Assembly (NCBI GenBank): GCA_017397845.1
Contig: JAFQHU010000003.1
Span: 186,001 to 250,000 of the forward strand
Length of the DNA stretch: 64,000 nucleotides
Source: Clostridia bacterium
Lineage (GTDB): Bacteria; Bacillota; Clostridia; Oscillospirales; Acutalibacteraceae
Reading direction: 5' to 3'
Shown piece after piece: positions 25,134-33,299 of the stretch (its first letter is position 1; each line of letters opens with the position of its first letter). The notes below the pieces were generated by a model that saw only the letters and a list, made by a program, of their open reading frames with translations, made no database searches and was not told the origin of the DNA. A program made the translations under genes and the position numbers.

Positions 25134-26046
25134 CTTTTAACCTCCTTAAAAATCCGGTAAAATAATCAGGTAATTCGCTTTGAATTTCAATGTATTCTTT
25201 AGTTCTAGGATGCTTGAATCCGATTAAACCTGCATGCAGACACTGTCCGCAAAGATAATCAATAACCTTTTTGGGACCGTAGACTGCGTCTCCCGCAACC
25301 GGGTGACCTATATATGCCATATGAACTCTGATTTGATGAGTTCTGCCGGTTTCAAGTCTCAGTGCAAGATGTGTGAAATCCTTATATTGTTTAACCACTC
25401 TGTAATGAGTTGTAGCGTTTTTAGAATTTTTTACCGTTACAGTCATCTTTTTTCTGTCAACAGAATGCCTGCCGATAGGTGCATCTACTGTTCCCTCTGC
25501 ATTTTTAAATTTTCCATAAACGACACTCTGATACTCACGAGTAAAGGTGTGTGCTTTAATTTGTTCTGCCAAGGAAATATGTGCAAAATCATTTTTCGCA
25601 ACAATAAGAAGCCCGCTCGTATCTTTATCAATCCTGTGAACTATACCGGGTCGGATAACACCGTTTATCCCGGAAAGCGAATCCTTACAGTAATGCATCA
25701 AAGCATTAACGAGAGTACCGCTATAATTGCCAGCAGCAGGATGAACAACCATACCTTTGGATTTATTAACAACCAACAAATAGTCGTCTTCGTATCTGAT
25801 ATCCAAGGGAATATCCTCAGCCACTATCTCCAATTCTTTCGGTTTCGGCATAACTACAGCAACTCTGTCATTTGCTTTAACTTTATAGTTTTTCGTAACA
25901 ATCAGCGAATTGACTGTAACATGACCATCATCAATGAGTTTTTGTGCAGACGAACGACTCAAACCTTCACAATACTGTGAAATAATTTTATCGATGCGTT
26001 CTCCGGAATTTTCTTCATTGACCACAAAAATATGAGCATCTACCAT
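25126..26046 (-). CDS. rluD: Pseudouridine synthase RluD family
   Basis: A 306-residue RluA/RluD-family enzyme that makes pseudouridine in 23S rRNA. An S4 RNA-binding domain (about 14-75, SRSSAQKLIDDGHVTVNS) precedes the catalytic domain, with the active-site aspartate in HRIDKDTSGLLIVAKN and later LETGRTHQIRVHMAYIGHPVAGD. Target site (1911/1915/1917-like) is inferred from family only. The start codon overlaps the lspA stop as TAATG, the usual lspA-rluD order in Firmicutes. Confidence 0.93.
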   Translation of the reverse strand: MVDAHIFVVNEENSGERIDKIISQYCEGLSRSSAQKLIDDGHVTVNSLIVTKNYKVKANDRVAVVMPKPKELEIVAEDIPLDIRYEDDYLLVVNKSKGMVVHPAAGNYSGTLVNALMHYCKDSLSGINGVIRPGIVHRIDKDTSGLLIVAKNDFAHISLAEQIKAHTFTREYQSVVYGKFKNAEGTVDAPIGRHSVDRKKMTVTVKNSKNATTHYRVVKQYKDFTHLALRLETGRTHQIRVHMAYIGHPVAGDAVYGPKKVIDYLCGQCLHAGLIGFKHPRTKEYIEIQSELPDYFTGFLRRLKDE

Positions 26047-26543
26047 TATACATTTTTCTCTTTCTTGGCTTTATATTCCCTGAAAACCGAATATAATTCA
26101 TAAAATACTATCAAAAATGCGCTGCAGGTTACGAGACAATCAGCAAAATTAAATATATAGAAATCTACGAACAATACCTCAATATAATCAATTACATAAC
26201 CGCGAAAAACGCGGTCAATGATATTTCCGAGACCCCCGGATGCCATAAAAACAAGACAGATATAATCAAATCCGAATTTAAATTTTCCTGAAAGCAGAAC
26301 AATAATTATTCCTAACATACAAATAATTGACACGAAAGTCATAATTTCTGTTTTGCCGCTCATCATCCCCATCATAGCCCCGTCATTTTCAAAATAATGA
26401 AGCTGGATGAAACCGGGAATCAACATTTTTACGGAAGCAGGCTTTAAAAACAAATCCACAAAGTATTTGATGAGCTGGTCAATAAAAACCATCAATAATA
26501 TGACACCTGCAGAAAAAATTCTGACTTTATTTTTATTCATCAT
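26046..26543 (-). CDS. lspA: Lipoprotein signal peptidase LspA
   Basis: A 165-residue aspartic membrane peptidase that removes signal peptides from prolipoproteins. Four hydrophobic segments are visible. The conserved blocks are FENDGAMMG, GGLGNIIDRVFRGYVIDYI (first catalytic Asp) and FNFADCLV (second catalytic Asp). The gene overlaps the end of the divIVA gene by 11 bases and the start of rluD by one base, so the three are translated from one transcript. Confidence 0.95.
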   Translation of the reverse strand: MMNKNKVRIFSAGVILLMVFIDQLIKYFVDLFLKPASVKMLIPGFIQLHYFENDGAMMGMMSGKTEIMTFVSIICMLGIIIVLLSGKFKFGFDYICLVFMASGGLGNIIDRVFRGYVIDYIEVLFVDFYIFNFADCLVTCSAFLIVFYELYSVFREYKAKKEKNV

Positions 26544-27642
26544 TTCCGCTTTCCATAGCCTTTTTTAAATCATCAAAGCTGACATCAAAATCCTCAAGCG
26601 ACTGCGCAAAAGCATCATCAAGACCGGCCGCAAAAGACGAAAAGTCGCTTTCTTCGTTACCGGCGGATTCAAAAATTTTAGAAATATACGCACTGACATC
26701 AGGCATCACAGCTGTGGAAGCAGCTCCGGATATAAAATCGTCCTCAAACGGGGTGTTATCTGATCTGATTTCATCATCAATATCTTCAATAACTGTTTCA
26801 ACTTCTAAAGAAGAAAATTCATCAGCATTGTCTGATTTCGAAAAATCATCCTTAACAGTATTTATATCCGTATCAAAATCGAAATTAAACTCTTCGATTT
26901 CATTTATGTCAATCTGTTTAGCCACTATTTTTTCAGGCTCAGCCACAGTTTCTGCTTCAATTTCATCCAAAGAAAAATCAGCCACTGATTCAGCTGCTGT
27001 TTTAACAGCTGTTTCAATTGATTTTTTTAACTTCGATGCCTCATTTTTGATTTCAAGTAATTCTTCATTTGCTTTACTGATAATTGAATCGGCTTTTTCT
27101 CTGGCAGTCTGTGCATCCTTGTACGCATCAGCAACAATTTTTGATGCGTTAGCATTGGCATCTTCAATTATTGACTCAGCTTTTGAATTGATTTCGGAAA
27201 TATATCTTTCGGAAAAAGATTTTGCCTGAGTCTGAATCATTTCCAACTCAGCCTTTGCATTTTCCAAAGCTATTTTGGTGCTGTTGAGCTCCTGAGAATA
27301 AACAGCTTGGGCTTCTGCAGTTTTATCTGCAATAATTTTATCACCGTCGATTTTTGCTGCATCAATTATTTTTTCGGCATCATGCTGTGCCTGCTCAACC
27401 GTTTTATCCGATGTTGTTTTTGCCCAAATAAGTGCATCAGCAATTGCTCTTTTATTTTCATTATATTCGTCTATCAAAGGAGTGATTGCTGATAACCTTT
27501 CTTTGAGAATATTATTCTCGTTATAGAGCTTATTATAATTCTGATACACCCTTTGAATAAAAGCGTCAACTTCAATAGCCTTATAGCCTCCTTTACCCGC
27601 AAGAGTAAATCGCTGATTATTTATCTGATTAGGTAACATCAT
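26533..27642 (-). CDS. DivIVA-like cell division protein with long coiled-coil and acidic tail
   Basis: About 369 residues from ATG 27642 (peptide MMLPNQINNQRFTL), chosen because AAAGGAGAG lies upstream; the longer open frame upstream overlaps sepF. The N-terminal membrane-curvature-binding DivIVA segment contains LAGKGGYKAIEVDAFIQRVYQNYNKL. A coiled coil with AEKIIDAAKID and similar heptads covers about 45-230. The last 130 residues are acidic and probably disordered (EEFNFDFDTDIN, FEDDFIS). DivIVA proteins recruit partners to poles and septa; the long tail may be a docking region. Confidence 0.85.
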   Translation of the reverse strand: MMLPNQINNQRFTLAGKGGYKAIEVDAFIQRVYQNYNKLYNENNILKERLSAITPLIDEYNENKRAIADALIWAKTTSDKTVEQAQHDAEKIIDAAKIDGDKIIADKTAEAQAVYSQELNSTKIALENAKAELEMIQTQAKSFSERYISEINSKAESIIEDANANASKIVADAYKDAQTAREKADSIISKANEELLEIKNEASKLKKSIETAVKTAAESVADFSLDEIEAETVAEPEKIVAKQIDINEIEEFNFDFDTDINTVKDDFSKSDNADEFSSLEVETVIEDIDDEIRSDNTPFEDDFISGAASTAVMPDVSAYISKIFESAGNEESDFSSFAAGLDDAFAQSLEDFDVSFDDLKKAMESGNDE

Positions 27643-27673
27643 ATATATAAACTCTCCTTTCAGTAATCGAAAA

Positions 27674-28270
27674 TCAGAAACTGCCGAAGCCGTCAACATC
27701 AACCTGATCATAGAAATCGCCATGAAGTTCAACAGTTTCAGGAAGAAATGCACAGATATTCTCAGTAAAACGTGTAAAACGCGAATTTGTTACGAATTTT
27801 ACACCGTCAAGGAAGTCCATTGATCTTACCTTTTGCTCTTTAGATAAAAGACCGAGATTCACAACAACCATTGCGTTTTGCTCTTTCATAATATCTGCAA
27901 CATTTTTAGCATCATAAATATCGTTCAATGCGATGAAATTCAGTTTGAATTTAGGCTGAACTCTGTCGGTGTTGTTCATATTGTAAATGTTGCTTTTCGG
28001 CTGTCTCGCACTTTTATGCTCACGAGAGGATCGCTCAGATTTTTTCTGCTGCTTTGAAGAACTGTCACCGTATTTTATATATTCGGGCGGTGTTATGGGA
28101 GTATCAAAAATCGAATCCTCCTCCTGCTCGTCATAATAATTCTCTTCAGCATTATCGCCTTCTTCGTATTCTTCATCCTCTTCATATTCGATATCGTCGT
28201 CTTCGTATTCCTTTTCATCGACAACAAAATGCTCTCCTAATTTCGATTTAATGTTTTTAACAAAACCCAT
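27674..28270 (-). CDS. sepF: SepF cell division protein
   Basis: A 198-residue SepF (DUF552). The first 20 residues form the membrane-binding helix (MGFVKNIKSKLGEHF), then an acidic linker (about 20-60, EYEDDDIEYEEDEEYEE), a basic/polar stretch and the folded domain from about 105 (FIALNDIYDAKNVADIM; VVNLGLLSKEQKVRSMDFLDG). SepF links FtsZ to the membrane at the septum and, with DivIVA encoded next, helps place the division machinery. Strong AAAGGAG upstream. Confidence 0.93.
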   Translation of the reverse strand: MGFVKNIKSKLGEHFVVDEKEYEDDDIEYEEDEEYEEGDNAEENYYDEQEEDSIFDTPITPPEYIKYGDSSSKQQKKSERSSREHKSARQPKSNIYNMNNTDRVQPKFKLNFIALNDIYDAKNVADIMKEQNAMVVVNLGLLSKEQKVRSMDFLDGVKFVTNSRFTRFTENICAFLPETVELHGDFYDQVDVDGFGSF

Positions 28271-28289
28271 TTTAAAAACTCCTTTTTAT

Positions 28290-29018
28290 TTAATATAATC
28301 TTGGTCCAAAAATAGCCGAGCCTATTCTGACATGGTTTGACCCGCACATTATCGCTTGCTCATAATCGCCTGACATACCCATTGAAAGTATAGATATATT
28401 TGTATTATCTAACTTTTTATCCTTTATGTCAATAAAAATCTGATGCATTTTTGAAAAATATTTATATAATTCATGATTATTTTCACAAACAGGCGGAATA
28501 GTCATGAGGCCGCATACTTCTAAATTAGGAAGCTCAGAAACCTGATAAAGCAATTCTTCGAGTGAATCGGGAGAAATACCTGTTTTATTTTCTTCGCCGC
28601 CAATGTTTACTTCTAAGAGACAGCTTGTCGTAACATTTTTTGCCATACTTCTTTTTGAAATTTCAGAAGCAAGCTTAAATGAATCCACTGACTCAATCAT
28701 TGAAACTTCACCAACAATTTGCTTAACTTTATTCGTTTGCAGATGACCTATGAGGTGAGCGTTGCAGTTATCAAGCTTCAGATACAGCTTTTTCGAGAGA
28801 AACTCCTGAACCTTATTTTCTCCTATAAGCCTTATTCCCCTTTCAATAGCCCTGTTAATAAAAATCGGTTCAACCGTTTTAGTGACAGCCATAAAATTTA
28901 TATCTTCATAGCTCCTTGAGCTTTTATAAGCCGCCTCAGATATATGCTCTTTAATAAATTCGATATTATAATCAATATTTCTGAAGCGTTCATCAACCGA
29001 TAAGCATTCCATCTTCAA
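28290..29018 (-). CDS. YggS/PLPBP family pyridoxal phosphate homeostasis protein
   Basis: A 242-residue alanine-racemase-fold protein that carries PLP and affects PLP and amino-acid balance. The PLP lysine lies in FMAVTKTVEP, and later blocks are LIGENKVQEF, HLIGHLQTNKVKQ, LEVNIGGEENKTG, LMTIPP and SMGMSGDYEQAI, with VRIGSAIFGPR at the end. Start is probably TTG 29018 with AAGGGA 7 bases upstream, although ATG 29012 is possible. It overlaps the upstream gene by 26 bases. Position next to sepF matches ylmE of Bacillus. Confidence 0.9.
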   Translation of the reverse strand: MKMECLSVDERFRNIDYNIEFIKEHISEAAYKSSRSYEDINFMAVTKTVEPIFINRAIERGIRLIGENKVQEFLSKKLYLKLDNCNAHLIGHLQTNKVKQIVGEVSMIESVDSFKLASEISKRSMAKNVTTSCLLEVNIGGEENKTGISPDSLEELLYQVSELPNLEVCGLMTIPPVCENNHELYKYFSKMHQIFIDIKDKKLDNTNISILSMGMSGDYEQAIMCGSNHVRIGSAIFGPRLY

Positions 29019-30303
29019 TATGCATTCCCTTCACTATTATTCTGTCATACAGGTTAAGACTGCGGTATTTTTTGGTAGCGTCCGTATCGATAACCTTGTT
29101 ACCGTCTTCATCCTGTTTATAAACGACATATTTATTTGCAATTACATAGTTGTCACCGTAATATGAAATACTGATAGGCGTAAATTTCACGAAATTTCCC
29201 AAAGCAACATAAACGCCCTTAAGTCCCTCATCGTTTTCAACAATTGCATTATTGTTTATTCTGTATCCGGTATAGTCCTTTACTGTAATTGCTGCATTTT
29301 CAATTCTTAATTTAGCGAGTGATTCGTTCATTGAAGTACACTGAAGTGTGACTGTAATTGTATCACCGTTAAGCTCGGATACATTATAAACCTTCATAGT
29401 GACATCTTCTATGTTTTTGTCAGGAAAATCGACAGTAACGTAGTATCCGGTTTTTATTACTGAGGCATCGGTAATAGACGTATCAAAAATGAAATACCAT
29501 GTATGCTGTGCGATAATTTTTCCGAAAACATCATCGTCATCTTTTTTTTCGGTGGCAATAAGCTTTGCTCCTTCATTTACTGAAACCTTTTTATTTTTTA
29601 CATCGTCGTAAGATTTCACATACTCATAACCGTCTGTGTCACTTACGAAATACCCCGAATAAGAAGATTTGACTTCACCGCCGATTTTATATTCCTTTTG
29701 AACAGATTTAAGCTCTCTCTTTACATCTTTGATTTGTGAGTCAATATCAAAACCTGAGCCTGTAGCAATCTGTTTGGTTGAAACCTTTGAAACAAAGGAG
29801 CTTACTGCATCATTTAAGCCGCCCAGATCACCGCTTTTAACGGTAGCTGCATAATCATCCACAGCATTATAGATACTTGAATTAAGATAGACAACATTAA
29901 CATAATTGAGAGTACCTTGGTTTTTTAAATTCTGAAGATCCTCCAGCTTTGATTCAAGATTTTTCGAAAGGAGATATTTTTCAGCTTGCTCTTCAGAGCT
30001 GAATGTTATCGCAATCGTATCATCTTTACCTATATTAGCACTGTCATTGAGTACAGGAACGTAAACCTTATTATCATCTTTATAAAGCAAAGATATATTT
30101 TTTCCTTTTTCGACTCTGTTTTCATCACGGACAGCGAAACCGGTCACATTTAGTTTTTCTTCCTGAGTATAATTAAGAGCATATTCGAACTCAAGCTTTC
30201 CTGTGCTGTTAGAATAAATATGCTGTGCAAAATAAAGCACGACAAGCAAAGAGAATACTGTCAGCATACCTATTACAATTTTTTTATCTTTTGAAGAAAT
30301 CAT
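28993..30303 (-). CDS. HlyD-like membrane-anchored adaptor protein
   Basis: A 436-residue protein with one N-terminal membrane segment (about 9-27, IGMLTVFSLLVVLYFAQ) and a long extracytoplasmic part. It contains barrel-sandwich and coiled-coil features of HlyD/membrane-fusion proteins: VTGFAVRDENRVEKGKNISLLY at the start, paired helices at about 110-200 (SKLEDLQNLKNQ; QIKDVKRELKSVQKEY), then GEVKSSYSGYFV and a beta-rich C-terminus. No transporter genes are adjacent; instead it precedes yggS, sepF and divIVA, as in several Clostridia, which suggests a role at the cell envelope or septum. The function is not known. Confidence 0.72.
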   Translation of the reverse strand: MISSKDKKIVIGMLTVFSLLVVLYFAQHIYSNSTGKLEFEYALNYTQEEKLNVTGFAVRDENRVEKGKNISLLYKDDNKVYVPVLNDSANIGKDDTIAITFSSEEQAEKYLLSKNLESKLEDLQNLKNQGTLNYVNVVYLNSSIYNAVDDYAATVKSGDLGGLNDAVSSFVSKVSTKQIATGSGFDIDSQIKDVKRELKSVQKEYKIGGEVKSSYSGYFVSDTDGYEYVKSYDDVKNKKVSVNEGAKLIATEKKDDDDVFGKIIAQHTWYFIFDTSITDASVIKTGYYVTVDFPDKNIEDVTMKVYNVSELNGDTITVTLQCTSMNESLAKLRIENAAITVKDYTGYRINNNAIVENDEGLKGVYVALGNFVKFTPISISYYGDNYVIANKYVVYKQDEDGNKVIDTDATKKYRSLNLYDRIIVKGMHIEDGMLIG

Positions 30304-30306
30304 AGC

Positions 30307-31242
30307 TTAATCACCCAAATGTTTATTTATTATTTCAACTGACATATCTGTTAAAACCTTTTTATCAGTATTATCAATGCACAGCCAATGGATATCTTTA
30401 TTTCTTCTGAACCAGGTGAGCTGTCTTTTAGCATATCTTCTGGTTTCCATCTTTAATTTTTCTACGGCCTCATTGAGTGTAACCACACCATCCAAATAAG
30501 GCTTAAGTTCCTTATATCCGATAGCCTGTTTTGCTGTCGCTGAACAAGAATTATTGAAAAAATCACGTGCTTCATCCAAAAGTCCCTGCTCAAGCATAAT
30601 ATCAACTCTGTGATTTATTCTTTCGTACAACACTTGTCTGTTTTCGCAGGTGAGACCGATAACACACCAATCATATTTACTTTCTTCGTTATGCGAAAAC
30701 TTCTCCTGATCGGAAATAGTCATGCCGGTAGTTTCATATACCTCAAGGGCACGAATTATTCTCTTTCTGTCATTTTTATGCAATCTCGCAGCTGTCTCCG
30801 GGTCAATTTCTCTGAGTTTTGATAAAACAAACTCCACACCCTTTTCATCAGTCAATTTTTCCAATTCAGAACGAATTTCGTTTTTTTCATATTCTAAAAA
30901 GGTAGTATTTTTGATAAGTGTATCAATGTAAAGACCCGTACCGCCGCAAACAACGGGCAGCTTACCCTCCGAAATGATCTCATCAATGGTTCTCACAGCA
31001 TCGTTTTTGTACATTGCGACGCTGTATTCTTCATCACAACCAACATATCCTATCAAATGGTGCTTTACCTGAGAAAGCTCATATTCCGTTGGCTTAGCTG
31101 TGGCAATTTGCATTTTTTTATATATTTGCATAGAATCAGCCGAAACAATTTCACCGCCAAATTTTTTTGCGATTTCAATTGCAAGAGCGGTTTTTCCCGA
31201 AGCCGTGGGACCGACAACGGCAACTACTAAAGGTTTTTTCAT
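30307..31242 (-). CDS. miaA: tRNA dimethylallyltransferase MiaA
   Basis: A 311-residue enzyme that adds a dimethylallyl group to A37 of tRNAs reading UNN codons. It has the P-loop GPTASGKTALAIEIA, the catalytic region GGEIVSADSMQIYKKM, GTGLYIDTLI and the late RRYAKRQLTWFRRN. It uses dimethylallyl diphosphate, made through the IspH step encoded earlier in the window. MiaB, which modifies the same base further, is encoded upstream in the same run. Confidence 0.95.
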   Translation of the reverse strand: MKKPLVVAVVGPTASGKTALAIEIAKKFGGEIVSADSMQIYKKMQIATAKPTEYELSQVKHHLIGYVGCDEEYSVAMYKNDAVRTIDEIISEGKLPVVCGGTGLYIDTLIKNTTFLEYEKNEIRSELEKLTDEKGVEFVLSKLREIDPETAARLHKNDRKRIIRALEVYETTGMTISDQEKFSHNEESKYDWCVIGLTCENRQVLYERINHRVDIMLEQGLLDEARDFFNNSCSATAKQAIGYKELKPYLDGVVTLNEAVEKLKMETRRYAKRQLTWFRRNKDIHWLCIDNTDKKVLTDMSVEIINKHLGD

Positions 31243-31258
31243 TGAAACACTCCGTTAT

Positions 31259-33277
31259 TTATTGTATTCTGCCAAACATTTTCTCAAGCTCATATTTGGT
31301 AAGCTCCAAAAGCACCGGCCTTCCGTGAGGACAGTATCTAACATCATTGTCATACAAAACCGCTTCAGCAAGAACCTTCATTTCGGCAGTAGAATTTTTG
31401 TATCCGGCTTTAATTGCAGCCTTACATGCAGCAGTATGATGTATACGGTCAATTTTTTCTGTCTCAATATTTGTTCTGTTTTCACTGAGATACAAAGCCA
31501 TCTCAACAATCGTATCTTCGATATCGTCTCCCGAAATAAGCATTGGACATTCACGGATAATGACGGTGCCTGTCCCGAAATCTTCGACAAGATAACCGGC
31601 TTTTGAAAACGTATCAAGATTATCAATAATAACATTATATTCGCTTTTATTCAAAGTCACGGTGACAGGTGTAAGAAGCACCTGTGAAGAAACATTTTCA
31701 AGTGCATTCTTTTTAATTTTGTTATAAATTATTCTTTCGTGTGCCGCATGTTTATCAATGAGACATACTTTATTGTCATATTCGCAGATAATATAGGTTT
31801 TAAAGGCTTCACCCAAAAGTCTGAGAGGCTTTGGCAAAGCTTTTTCCTCTGAGATAATGACCGGTTTATCTTTTTTAGGACTTTCTGCTTTTTCATAACC
31901 GGGAACACTTTTAATAATCTGAGCCTTGTTTGCAGATTGCTTATCAGAAACAGCAACAACCGTATCAGGCTTGTTCTTCGTTTTAAAACCTGATACGAGA
32001 TCCGGCTCATCAGCATTAGTGAAACCTTTGTTTATATGTTGCGGAGCCGAAACTTTGACTGTATTTTTAAACTCAGTTGACGACATCTTATCCCAAAAAG
32101 GCTTTTCACTCTTTGGCGTAACAGCCGGCGCCGGCATGGATTTTGCAGGTTGGCTGCTTAAAAGCTTATTCTGCGCCTGTTTTACCGGCATTGGAGTGTC
32201 ATCTTCAACCATTTGAAGCTGTGCATAATCAGGCTTGGCTTTTTCAGTAAGCTTTGCCATTTTAGCTGAATCCACCTGAGGTGCACTGTCAAAATCGTTT
32301 AACGCACCCTTTACGGCATAATATACGGCAGTTGACACCTTTCTTTCGTCACTGAACCGAACCTCGGTTTTAGCAGGGTGCACATTGACATCAACTGTTT
32401 CAGGATTAACATAAACATTAAGTACACAGCTCGGAAATTTTCCGACCATTATTGTATTTTTGTATGCATTCTCCATTGAAGCCATTATAGAGCGGGATTT
32501 TATATTTCTGTTATTAAGGAAGAAATATTGCATAGCTCTCGACGGACGGGAGCATACAGGCTTACATACATATCCCGTTACTCTGATTCCGTCAAGCTCA
32601 TAATCGACCTCAAGAAGGCTTTCGGCAAAAGTTCTGCCGAAAACAGAATAAATAGCTGAAAGAAGCTTACCGTCTCCGGGCGTAATAAGAGCCTGCTTAC
32701 CTTCACGGATAAACCTTATGCTTATTTCAGGATGAGAAAGTGCAATTTTATCCACAACATCAGCTACGGCATTCGCTTCCGAAACGTCTCTTTTAAGGAA
32801 TTTCATACGAGCCGGTGTGTTATAAAACAAATCTCTTACGACAATAGTTGTGCCGTTCGGACATCCTGCAGCATCGTAAGCGGTTTGTATACCGCCTTCT
32901 ATGGTATAAGCGGTGCCCATTTCTTCTTCGACGGTTTTGGTGAGTATTTCCGTCCGTGAAACAGCTGCAATCGAAGCGAGAGCTTCTCCGCGGAAACCGA
33001 GTGTGAAAATAGAGTTAAGATCACTTACATCTTTAACCTTGCTCGTAGCGTGACTGAGAAAAGCTTTCGGCACATCTTCTCTGTAAATTCCGCAACCGTT
33101 ATCTGTTATACGGATGTAAGTAACACCGCCGTTTCTTATTTCCAATGTTATGGTAGTAGCACCGGCGTCTATAGAGTTTTCCATAAGCTCCTTGACTACC
33201 GACGCAGGTCTTTCGACAACTTCACCGGCTGCAATCAATTCTGCTATGTGCTTAGATAAAACATTAATTCTTGCCAT
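31259..33277 (-). CDS. mutL: DNA mismatch repair protein MutL
   Basis: A 672-residue MutL from ATG 33277 (MARINVLS), with AAAGGAAG upstream; an earlier start overlaps mutS. The GHKL ATPase motifs are ENSIDAGAT, DNGCGI and LGFRGEAL. A Pro/Lys-rich linker covers about 335-480. The C-terminal dimerisation domain has endonuclease-type motifs: DKHAAHERIIYN (canonical motif usually ends in Glu where Asn stands here), ACKAAIKAG and CPHGRP. It lies 22 bases after mutS and acts with MutS. Confidence 0.95.
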   Translation of the reverse strand: MARINVLSKHIAELIAAGEVVERPASVVKELMENSIDAGATTITLEIRNGGVTYIRITDNGCGIYREDVPKAFLSHATSKVKDVSDLNSIFTLGFRGEALASIAAVSRTEILTKTVEEEMGTAYTIEGGIQTAYDAAGCPNGTTIVVRDLFYNTPARMKFLKRDVSEANAVADVVDKIALSHPEISIRFIREGKQALITPGDGKLLSAIYSVFGRTFAESLLEVDYELDGIRVTGYVCKPVCSRPSRAMQYFFLNNRNIKSRSIMASMENAYKNTIMVGKFPSCVLNVYVNPETVDVNVHPAKTEVRFSDERKVSTAVYYAVKGALNDFDSAPQVDSAKMAKLTEKAKPDYAQLQMVEDDTPMPVKQAQNKLLSSQPAKSMPAPAVTPKSEKPFWDKMSSTEFKNTVKVSAPQHINKGFTNADEPDLVSGFKTKNKPDTVVAVSDKQSANKAQIIKSVPGYEKAESPKKDKPVIISEEKALPKPLRLLGEAFKTYIICEYDNKVCLIDKHAAHERIIYNKIKKNALENVSSQVLLTPVTVTLNKSEYNVIIDNLDTFSKAGYLVEDFGTGTVIIRECPMLISGDDIEDTIVEMALYLSENRTNIETEKIDRIHHTAACKAAIKAGYKNSTAEMKVLAEAVLYDNDVRYCPHGRPVLLELTKYELEKMFGRIQ

Positions 33278-33299
33278 AAAGTTATCGCTTCCTTTCTGT

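Noticed and set aside
26714..27229. 171-residue plus-strand Ser-rich frame opposite divIVA
   Set aside because: Low-complexity Ser/Ile composition is the antisense reading of the coiled-coil gene; no ribosome binding site.
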